Assembly (NCBI GenBank): GCA_944739405.2 | Contig: OX123205.2 | Coordinates: forward strand, 41,436,475 to 41,500,474 | Length of the DNA stretch: 64,000 bases | Source of the DNA: Euclidia mi | Taxonomy: Eukaryota; Arthropoda; Insecta; Lepidoptera; Erebidae | Reading direction: 5' to 3' | Shown here: piece by piece, positions 20,880 to 32,800 of the stretch | How the letters are laid out: each line of letters opens with the position of its first letter | How positions within the stretch are numbered: position 1 is the stretch's first letter | Program-made: the position numbers and the translations under genes | The notes under the pieces: model-generated | What the model saw: the letters and a program-made list of their open reading frames with translations, nothing else | Databases searched by the model: none | What the model was told of the DNA's origin: nothing

Positions 20880-23800
20880 CTAAACAAGAATATTGCTAAG
20901 GACCATCTCGACATTTCAGATTAGCTGAATAAGCTATGATTAGTTTAGATACGAATCTGTATCGAGTTTTCACATAGCCCTACGTTCCACAATCTGGCTT
21001 TAAAATTTGTGACACTCATAAGTGTTACGTTGAATTGAGTTGAATGAAATATTTGCGAGACTAAAATGTGAATTATAGTCTATTTCTTCACTTTAAAAGT
21101 AACATAAACATAACATACATAACATAACTTCACGTCTTTATCCCGCAAGGGGTAGGCAGATGTGTATTACACACCCACACTTCGCCAGTTATGTTTTGGT
21201 CCCAATGTAATAGGGAGCGAGCCTATTGCCATCTACCAGGCACATTATTAAGCGAGCGATAATTAACATTATTAATTTAATACACACATAACTTCGAAAA
21301 GTCAGAGGTGTGTGCCCGGGGCACCTGGGGACCGAACCCGAGACCATTGTCTCGGCAGTCTGTTACGTACACCACTGGGCTATCGCCGCTTACTTTAAAA
21401 GTAAGATCGAATTTACCTTTGTCAGATACAAGCATACATATCCCCAGTATAGGAAACTCATCAATCGTCACAGATCATTTCAAATTATCTTTCGGGATAT
21501 ACACCACGTATCTTTGTTTGGAGTAATCGATATTTCGGCACTGTTGCAAGCGAAAGACAATTTAACATGAGTTTAAATGACCACGAAAGTTTAAATTCCC
21601 ACATCATGGCTCTTTTATTGAAATCAACATGCAACATTTTCTTACCTCATCAGGCTCAGCAACATGCAGCACAGCCCGCCAGCAATGCTGCGGCAGATCT
21701 GGTGCAAGCGCAGCCGGGAGTGCCCCACCGGCACCGGCGCCCCTCACCCAAAGAACCCTCACGCCTCGTCCACAAGCACCACACTCCAAACGCCATCCAC
21801 CTCGCCAAGGCGTTGCACTCAGCGCTGTGGCTGTAGCTCCACCTTCAGAGAAATCACACATTTACCAACCTCGTCGAAACAACAAACTGGATTGGAATTT
21901 CATTCCTCAAATTGGGTGTGACTAAATGATAAGTAAGAATATCCTTCCAAATAAAAGAGATGTTCGAAATCGGTAAATCATAGAAGGAGTGTTGAGGTCA
22001 TAGATATAAAATTCTAATTTTGTACTTTAACAAAATTCAAATTTTAGTTCATGAATTTTGTACTTTATTCTATGTAGGAAAAACTGCACCCATGGAGTTA
22101 AATAACTTTAGGATGAACGTGTTCAAAACAGTACTTGAGATTACATACGAGTACATATATACACGATACACGTTCACTCTACTTATTTTTCATACTCTCT
22201 TTCTTCTTTTCTTAAGGCAAAAGAGGAGAGGGTATAAGAATGAGGGAATTAGCCAGAAGAGGACGAGGATTACTTCGCAATCTTTTAGCTTATCCTAGGC
22301 AAATATTGTATTATCAGACGAACCCAAGCTCGTTTGACTTCATACATTAAATATTTTAAACAAATATTTACCGAAAAATACACAAATATTTCATTTAACC
22401 TCGATGTGAGCCAATTAGATTTTATTTTTTTGCAGAACCTAATTAGATTTCTACATGTTTCCCTAACATCAAATAACCAAACCATTTCCGCCTATTTTCA
22501 GATCGTTGAAAGCCTCTGTAGGTTGTAAATGTAATCAATCTTAGGTAATAATAAGTGTACTCGTAGGTTATTGAAATAAAATGTGATAAACATACTTCAT
22601 TAAATTACGTGATGACAATCTCATTATAATATAATTTCGACAAACGTTTAGTGTAGGCGTTTGTGTGTTCGAATATAATTATTGTGTAAATTACTTGAAG
22701 TATATTTTAACTAATATATATTTATATCTTTGAAAGAATAAGGTAATACAAAATTATGATACAGTCATTATTAATATCAAGAATATTTTAAACATCTCAT
22801 TATATTCTGTAAGATACTGTCTATTTTAAGCATTGTATTTTCGAAGTATCTCCTAAAGTACCTTTCACCGTTTGGGTGCTAAAATATACATACATAGTCT
22901 CACTCCTATATCGACGAAGAGGTAAGCAGAGGTATATTGCTACACCCACTTTTCGCCAGATGTATTTTAGTCCCACGTAATAGGAGTCGAGCCTATTGCC
23001 GTAACGGGCACATTACCAGACTCCGTGCTGCTACTGCGAATTTCCTAACGGAAAAAGCCAATAACACTGCCCGATCCGGGGATCGAACCCGAGACCACCC
23101 AATCCCACGCGCACATTTATGTTGCGAGACCAACGAAAATATCTTATTTCATAAACCGGCACTACTTGCATAACTTTTAATTGATGGTCTTGATGAAGAA
23201 CATTGATTTCAAAGACGACACCTGATATTTATAGATGAAAGTAAAAATATAAATAAGTAAAGTCTCTATCTAAGTGTCTCCACAACTTTTCACGAATAAC
23301 AAATCTTAACTAAGGTCATATGCCGAGTACGAACAAAAGGACGTGTGGCGTGTGGCAGGTGTTCCATTTTCATAAAATATAAAGTGATACGTATTTTTGG
23401 CTTCGCGCTGTCTTCACAATATCATAGTAAAAAATCATTTACTTTATTTTTAGTTTATGCTTGGCGTTTGATATAGAATCTATGGCTGTCTGGCGACAAA
23501 GATTCATGAAAGTATGTTTTCTGCTCAATGTAAGTAGATTTAGAAGAAATTATTGACAAGATATTATTGAGTATTACAAATACATATTTATAGTACCTAT
23601 TAATTATTTAATATAATGGGGGTTACCGAAAGGTAGTGAGTTAGGCCCTACCCAATTATACGTAAGTAATAAAACGAAATAGTACGATTTAAAAATAAAA
23701 CGTATGTATAAATAAGGTATAAGGATTTGTTTTTGAATATTTTGAGTACCAAAATATTTACCAGTAACTTTGAGCGTCACTCGCTTCAACTCCCGTAGTC

Positions 23801-26800
23801 ACATGAGGTCTGGACCACGAGCGCCCACACACCGATACTCACCGCCTTCTTGATACAACGCGTCTTTTATACCTACGAAAAATGCAATATTTAATTTTCC
23901 CGTCAAACCATTTGCAAGAATGTAAAAAAAATATTAAAGTAAAAACAACTTACTTTGGTAGAGTATTTAATTTACATATTAATATTAGTATCTTTCATAA
24001 TAATCGAAGATATGGCTTGATAATATGCACTGAAAAATCGAAATAGGAATCTAGCAGTTTAGACTATAGATAATTTAGCATTCAGCAGGCCACCACTGTA
24101 CGCATTTCAATGTAATATCTAAAGTTTTAAATAAATAATTAGAAACACTTGTAGTAAAACTTATATATAGACTTATTTACTATACTTATGTGAGCACTTA
24201 CCTAAGACACCATGAGCATGATGGGAGCCAGCCGGCGCCCAAGACTCGCTTGAGTTTCCCACCACTCTTCGCCACCAACAACCCACACTTCCTGCACAAA
24301 CAAACACATAGTTAATCCTAGCTCGGCAACATATTTTACGATGTCACTGGATGATTTACACTATGCTGCGGGCTTAGAATCGAAGCCACAGCAAACACGA
24401 AACATTGTTTTGTGTGATACACAATTTTTTGTTTTGGTCCTGAATGTTGTTTGTGCCAGATGATTGATTGTTTTTGAAGGCCGCACACAGGATTTATTAC
24501 TATTGCGGGAGTTGTCTTTATCGAAAGAGAAAAACGAAATGGGTATAAACTTGTATATAATAAATATGGAATATCCTCAACTTTTATTCTTTCAGTTTGA
24601 AAATACAATCCTTATACGCAATCTGACAAAATAAACTTAAGGCCCAAAATAATAAACACAAACTAAAAATTGATCATTAGTTATTGTAACCTTCAAGTAA
24701 AACAACGCCTTCTGGCTTTAATTTTTAACGGATTATAAATGGTAACATTTCATTCTACTTGAGTTGGAACAACAAAATTCGAAAGTTTTCTTAGAAAAGA
24801 TTCGTAAAATTTTTAGAACTTTTTATTTTTCTCTTGACCTTTAACAAAATGTAACATGAATGTTTCTAATTGACTTTGTGAATAACAACTGATGTTGGGA
24901 GTCCATGAATATTATATGACTAAAATTATATTTAATTGGATATTAAGTTATAAACCAGAATATGAACTAGCAACTTCATTCTCTATTATCGATACGCTTT
25001 ATATTACAGTAGTAGTAATACTTGTAGAAGAATATAAAGTATTCAGTGGATTGATTGGCAATTACACGTAATAGATTTAATATTACTTGACTACAAACGG
25101 AAAATTGTTTACTATACCTATTAATATGGTACGTATATAAAGAAAAGTCACACGAAGCTTAGCACAAGGAATCGAACCCACTATACATGGCTAGGCGACC
25201 GCTTAAGCCACTACACCACCCGTACAGTCAAAAAGTTACTTAACAATCTTTATCTCATTTTCGTTTAAAATGCAGAAATAATGTTTAACTATTTTCAATT
25301 GATTGCAGCACGATTAAAAAAAATATATAAAAAAAGAACTGTTCTGTGCAGCAATTAGTGTTATGTAAATTAAAGCTTTCAAACTTGTTCGATGGAAAAC
25401 AGAATGTTATATTTTGTTGTAATATTGGAATAATTGGTCCAGAAGCTCTATTGTATTTTTCGGAAATACGTTGATCGGCACTTGTAGCGTTTATGCAACT
25501 GGCTATCAAAATGTATGCTATTATGTAAAAGATAAAGATAAAAGATAAAAGATAAAAGATAAAGATAAAAGATATAAGATATAAGATAAAAGATAAAAGA
25601 TAAAAGATAAAAGATAAAAGATAAAAGATAAAAGATAAAAGATAAAAGATAAAAGATAAAAGATAAAAGATAAAAGATAAAAGATAAAAGATAAAAGATA
25701 AAAGATAAAAGATAAAAGATAAAAGATAAAAGATAAAAGATAAAAGATAAAAGATAAAAGATAAAAGATAAAAGATAAAAGATAAAAGATAAAAGATAAA
25801 AGATAAAAGATAAAAGATAAAAGATAAAAGATAAAAGATAAAAGATAAAAGATAAAAGATAAAAGATAAAAGATAAAAGATAAAAGATAAAAGATAAAAG
25901 ATAAAAGATAAAAGATAAAAGATAAAAGATAAAAGATAAAAGATAAAAGATAAAAGATAAAGATAAAAGATAAAAGATAAAAGATAAAGATAAAAGATAA
26001 AAGATAAAAGATAAAAGATAAAGATAAAAGATAAAGATAAAAGATAAAGATAAAAGATAAAGATAAAAGATAAAGATAAAAGATAAAGATAAAAGATAAA
26101 GATAAAAGATAAAGATAAAAGATAAAGATAAAAGATAAAGATAAAAGATAAAGATAAAAGATAAAGATAAAAGATAAAGATAAAAGATAAAGATAAAAGA
26201 TAAAGATAAAAGATAAAGATAAAAGATAAAGATAAAAGATAAAGATAAAAGATAAAGATAAAAGATAAAGATAAAAGATAAAGATAAAAGATAAAGATAA
26301 AAGATAAAGATAAAAGATAAAGATAAAGATAAAAGATAAAGATAAAAGATAAAGATAAAAGATAAAGATAAAAGATAAAAGATAAAGATAAAAGACAAAG
26401 ATAAAAGATAATTTATTTTTGTAAAACATGGGTGTATGTGTACAAAGCAAATGATTGCAACATAAGGTGTAAAATAATAATAATCAGACCCTTACATGTT
26501 TTGCCTAGGATAGGCGTACAAAATTTTGTTGTATTTGAACCGAAACGTCATAATGTTAGGCATCAATTAAGTATTCCTTCAGATTATAAAAACATTTGCT
26601 AATAAGAAATTTCTTTAATTGTAATTTAAATTTATTTAAGGGAAGCTGCTGAATGGATTTGGGTATTTTATTATAAATGACAGGCGCTAGGCAGAATACA
26701 CTTCTGTGCATTAGTGCAGTGTTGCATGGCACAATACTTAGTTTGTCACCATCCCTACGGCTACGATTGCTTACATCGGCAAGGCGACTAAATAGCTTTG

Positions 26801-29800
26801 GGTTGGCTTTTACAAATATAGCGACCTCATATATAAATAGGGAGGATAGAGTTCGTATTTTATATTTAATGAAATATTGCTTACAGTTATCAGTGCTTTG
26901 AAGACCAAACATTGCCCTGATGCATCGTTTTTGAGATTTAAAGACTATTTCTTTGTTGGTCGAGTTGCCCCAAAATATTACTCCGAATCTCAAGACGGAG
27001 TCAACTATGCCATGATATGCTGTAATGATGGCGTCAGTGTCTATGATGGCTGATAGTCTGTATAGAGCGTATGCGGAAGAACTAACTCTTTTTGTGAGTT
27101 CCTCTGTATGTGTCTTCCAATTCATATTTTGTCAATGATAAAACCTAAAAATTTCGCTGTAGCAACTGTATCTAGTAATGTGCCTTGATAACTGATTTTA
27201 AAATTTGGAGTCGCTATACGTTGACTGAAATACATTATTTTTGTTTTGGCTATGTTAATCTTCAGGTTATTATTATTCATCCATTGTATTAATGATTGGA
27301 TGGTATTATTAATTACGTCCTCATGTGAGTCGTTTCCTTTAGAGTCTACGGTAACTGTACTATCATCGCCAAATAGCGGTATTGGATATTTGGTCACTAG
27401 TAGTAAATCATTAATATATATAATAAAAAGTAGCGGTCCTAATGCGCTGCCCTGTGGTACGCCAAACATGATTTTACGGTTATAGGAGTTGAAAGTTTCC
27501 TCACATTTTTTATTTATATTTATTCTGGTAATTTCGGTGTATTGTGTTCTATTTTTCAAATAAGATTCCATTAATTTGAGTACATTGCCCCTAATACCGT
27601 AAGCCTCTAGTTTATTAAGTAATATGTCATGACTCACATAATCAAAGGCCTGAGTCATGTCACAGTAGATCGCACATATAGGTACTTTTGTATCAACTTT
27701 GTTATAAATATTCTTTAAAAAATCAAATGTTAATAGTTTTATTTTTACGAAAACCTTTCTGCTCATGCGTTAATATATAATGTCGTTCTAGAAAATTATA
27801 AATTTGTTTATAAATATATTTTTCAAAAATTTTAGAAAATATTGAGAGAAGGGCTATAACAGTTCATTGATTCCTTGTCGTCTTTTTTAAATAAAAATTA
27901 AATGATGGAAATTTTTAACTTATCTGGGTAAGTACCTGTTGAGATACACAGATTTATAATAAAACTCAAGTGTACACAGATAATATCAGCAACATATTTA
28001 ACAATTTTTGTTGATACTTCATCATGACCGACACTGTTGGTATTTTTTAAGGCTGTTGTGTGCTTATGTATATATTTTATCCGTGGTACACCAGTACCAA
28101 TGGTGTAGTGGTCAGTGAAGCTGTAGCTGATGGTCTATTGCTGAGCTGGAATGGACCATCTGCTACAGATGGGGTCTGTAGCAGATGGTCCATTCCAGCT
28201 CAGCAATTATTGCACACAGAAGGTAGTATACCATAAGAATAACGATACTAATTGTTAAACGTGCGAATAACCCTGATCTTACGACTACAACCTTCTGCCC
28301 AGAGTATAGCGACGTAGAGAGAATATGTGCAAATCAATCAAGTTTGAAAGTACATGAATGAAAATGGCCCTTGCATAGCTCCGAAATATCGGTTACTTGA
28401 ACTAAGGGTTCGTGGTATAGTAATAAAGATACTACTACTATGAAAGATAATATAAAAATAATGTTGGCTTGCCGTCCCAGTTTCTCGTCTCTGGACAAGA
28501 ATTGTTGGACCATGTCACAGGCGGTCGAGTGATTTGAAAATCTCTGACTCCAGATTTGGCCACACACTCACACAAAAAAGAAAGAATGACCACGAAAGAT
28601 TTCAATTCCTGTATTTATGAGTATCTTACCTTTAGGACAATGTAGCTGCACGTTGCCTCCTAGAGGCACTTCAACTTTCTGGTGATCAGGCTCTTCTGGC
28701 TCAGGTTCCGCTTCTGTCGCCGTCTCTGTATTCTCTTCTGGGGCTGCTAAAAAATAAACTTCTGGTGATTTCACTGGTTTAAGACTAGTGATGACTTTAT
28801 TATAATTTGAAAAAAGATGGGTATATTTGTTTCTATCTCCCTATTTTCAGTAAAGAGAAAAAATGTTTGAGTAAAATGTGATTCATAAGTTTATTCGGCA
28901 TTTCTCTCTTATAGGTATCATTTATCAGTAAAAATATGAGAATCGTGAATAAAAGGTAATTTATGACTTTTATTATGAATATATCTACTTAATTGAGACC
29001 TCCTGTATTAAGTAATTTATAGCAAACAACTTACTACAACGGAACATCGAATTTTAGATTGTTTACTAATAAGTAAACAATCTAAAATTCGATGTTCCGT
29101 AAATTCTGTTTTGTTGAGCATAAAATATTAAAGGTCAAACTGTTTTGTTATTCTTTAGTAACCTTTTAATGAAGGCGTTTTAATTAATGATATAGTTATA
29201 TTATTAGTAAAAGAAATATAAAACGACTTCCTATTTAAGAAATTTTCAACCGGCGCCGGTGAACGAAATTGATTTTCATTTAACCAAATAATTTATTTTT
29301 TACCCCGGCATTTTGGTTTGATTATTGTAGCTAGTCACCATTGCCCTTATCTTTTGAAGAATATGTTTTTATAAGATCTACTTACATATGACATTCAAGT
29401 AATATCCTATAGAAGAGTATTCCGTATCCAACCAGGTTGCTCTGCAGCGGTACCAGCCAGCGTGGGATCCTCGCAATGCAGCCCAGCGCAATGTGGCTGA
29501 ACCTCGAGCCGCTTCGTCACCGCCTTCCAATGGTGGTGGAGAGCTGCAAAGAAAGAACATGTTGAAGCAACTCCTATAACGTCGTAGCTACCGGCTAGCA
29601 AGACAAAGTGATATAATCAAGGCTACAAGGATCAGTCGAACGTCCCTTTCACTCATGACAGCCAAATATTTCAACGTGCTATTGCTTGACATCTTGATGA
29701 CCCGGGGACGTAGCGGCCGTTTAACCATTTGCAGCGCCGAAGGTCGCATGTTCGATTCTCGCTCAAGAAAACATTTGTGTGCGCGAACATGGATGTTTGT

Positions 29801-32800
29801 CTTGGTCTGGATATTTCTATGTATAATAAGTGCGTATTTAAAAAATAAGTATTTATTGTCTAGTCATGGCATATCAACTATGAATTTGTCTTTAGTCCTC
29901 AATAAGAAACAAGCCTTGCTTACTAACAAGAATTATAGAGACATGCATCATTACAGGTCAATGATAACAGAAAACTATGTACAGAAAAAAAATACACAAA
30001 AAGACTACAATACTAAGCATTATCATTATAGATATATACAGAAGTCAGTTTCGGACAAACTTTGCCACAAACACGTGTTCCCGTTTGTTCAACCTTTGTA
30101 ACCTCGAGCCTAATTTGTAAATACCTTTGAAAGTATTGTTCAAACAATACTTGTTTTATATCGTTTGCTTAGTGAACCGCCCTGTATAACTTACTAATAG
30201 ATAGAATAGACGGTGCAGCGTGTACTAGATTAGTTTTTTGTCGGATGATTGAATGTGTAGTTAGTTAGAGGCAGCGATAGCCCAGTGGAAATACCAACAG
30301 ACTGCCATGCAGAGGGTATCGGGTTCGAATGTACGGCACGCACCCAATTACTTTTCGGAGTTATTTGCGTATTGAATTGTTAATTATGGCTTGTCCCGTG
30401 CCTCGGAGAGCACGTTAAGCCGTCGGTCCCGGTTTTCATGAAGATCTTTGACAGTCGTTACAGAGCGTCAGTACCTTCTAAATAAAATGACAACTAGTCT
30501 AAACCGTGAGGTTGCGTTGCGGAGGTGAGACAGGCAGTCGCTTTGTGGAAAAGCTAATATTCAGACAAATCCGGTTAGACTAGCAAGGGGACCCCAGGTT
30601 GAAACTGGGATAACGCTAAGAGGATGATGATGATATTGTCAGGAGAGGGTTTTTGTGAAAAAAAATACAAAAAAATAGTAGCAGATATTAACACGTTGGT
30701 TGTCCATTATTTTTGGGATAATACATATATTTAATTTTATATACTTATAAAGGACAGGCAAGCACGCACAGGCAAGGTGTTAAAAAAATGGCGGTACGAA
30801 GTTCGAGTCAGTTAGTAAAACATATAAACTATGATGAGATATGATAGAGAGATGAGATGAGATAGCCTTACCTAGTAGGATTGGCGTCATCCCTGAGCCA
30901 CCAGGCTCTAGCAGGAGGGTTGGCGTCGACGTCACATCGCAGAGCTGCCGCTCCGCCAGCTGATAAGGAAACTCCGAACCCTGGCCAGCGGGATATCACG
31001 AAGGATGGGGGATCTGTACAAAATAGTAACTGGTTATAGATAGCATTTGATATTTATACATATAAATAAAATTGAAGTGTCTGTTTGTAATATTAAAATA
31101 ACCGCTTTTTACTAAATTAATATGGATGTATGTATACACGGTACATATACCGAAATGTCAATTTTTACAATTTTTTGTCCGTCTATCTGTCTGTATGTTT
31201 GTTCTCGTTAATCTCTGGAACGGCTCGACCGATTTTGACGGGACGTTCACTGGTGGGGGTAGCTGATGTACCAAGCAGTAACTTAGGCTATAAATTAACC
31301 GGGTACGCAAAGTAGTTCCCGCAGGACGTGGGTGAAACCGCGGGAAACAGCTAGTTACAAATAAAATTGTAGAATAATTTAGTAAATAGTTTGTAAATTT
31401 GACCTTTATAAGGGTCATATCGGGACTTAAGCGAATATATAGTGTACTTGACTGGTGAATATCGCTATCCTTTTGGGTAGCGGAGGTCAGAGGGCAGTCG
31501 CTCTAATATTCAGCTAAATCTGACTTGAAAGTGGACCCCAAGTTGCTACTGGATAACGCTCGAGGATGATAAAATTTTACTGTTAGTTTCTTATGTATTT
31601 TATGGCGATGATACACTTGAGCATTCACCTGTAATGAGCATTGTCGCGAATGTTACAAAACATATGAGTGTGTTTTAGCGAGCATTCTCACGAACATTCG
31701 GACGAGCTTTAGAATATAGATAATACATTGAATTCGCACTACAATGGCGGTTAAACCCAAAATATTTACTTCACTTTGACTTATGATTTTAATCTAGGGA
31801 AGAATTTTCGTAGTTTGTCACTAATTTTAACTAGAATAGTGATGGCCTACTCAGAATAAATATCGTTAAAATATCGATAATGTTTACAATAGATCCTAAT
31901 ACCTAGTTTACACTCTCGCCTCGCGTCTCGCCTCGTACCTCGCCTCGCAGCTCGCTTGTTGTTGCGAGCTAGCGAGTGCCTGTTTACACTCTCGCGATGC
32001 GTTCAGTTTGCGTTGAGCCAGCAACGATGGAAGACGTCGAAGTAATAGCGGCATTAGCTCTTGCCTTAACAAGTTTTTAACATCTTAAAAAGAAAAATAT
32101 TATTTTTTACTTTGAACAGAACTCTGCTAGCGGTCTGCACATAACCTCAGAAAATCTTTGCCTCGCATCATTTACTTTTTGGGTACTTTTATGCATCTTA
32201 TGTTTTGGATCCCAAATTATTCGCTCGGCCTGATAGAGTTACAAGAACTACAGCGTTTCTTTTTGGAAGCAGTCTATTTTTAATTGAAACCGAAGAACAC
32301 TACCTGCGCGGAAGGGCGTCGTAAACAAACTGAAACGAGAGCGCGAGTGTAAACACAACGCTCGCGTCCCTCGCGAGGCCCTTTGACTCGTGCCTAAAAA
32401 ACCGCCTCCGACGCGAGCGCCACGAGTGGCGAGGCGAGCTACGAGGCGAGCCACGAGCGAGCGTTTACACTCGCGCACCTCGTCGCTCGCCTCACCACTC
32501 GCGAGAGTGTAAACTAGACATTAGATTTGGTTTACTAGAATTAATTTCAATAGAATGTTGATAAAATCTCGATATCGATAAATAAATTTGAACGTAGGAA
32601 CTGGGAATCACTTGTGTCATTTATTAAACCTGTTCAAATTAAAATCTACATTTTATTGTTTAGAAACGTCATTTATTTATGTATCTTACTCTAGAAATAA
32701 TTCATAAGTGAAACTGAAGTAAATTTATTGGGTAAAACTGCTGTTTGACTTGATCAACAACTCGAACAACATTCAACTACAGTATAAAATAGTTATTATA

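Noticed and set aside
21567..21925. Several overlapping plus-strand frames of 85-98 residues
   Set aside because: They are shadows of the GC-rich minus-strand Ig exon 21646-21842, which has splice sites and phase support.
23830..23850. End of the Ig4 exon at the internal gtgagt
   Set aside because: The consensus donor is good, but ending there would remove the F strand EYRCVG and shift the join to the next exon; kept only as an alternative explanation of the TGA.
25526..26410. CRISPR-like regular array
   Set aside because: Units are 7 or 13 bases with no spacers; it is a microsatellite/satellite in a eukaryotic genome.
25448..26450. Two open frames of about 310 residues made of SFIFYLL repeats
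   Set aside because: They are translations of the AGATAAA satellite in two frames; no start context, no homology signal, pure tandem repeat.
28334..28567. 77-residue minus-strand frame next to exon i as an extra Ig exon
   Set aside because: No Ig motif, and exons i and j already join in phase without it.
32028..32080. Short coding gene MEDVEVIAALALALTSF
   Set aside because: Stops after 17 codons; treated as the remnant of a transposase inside the inverted-repeat element.
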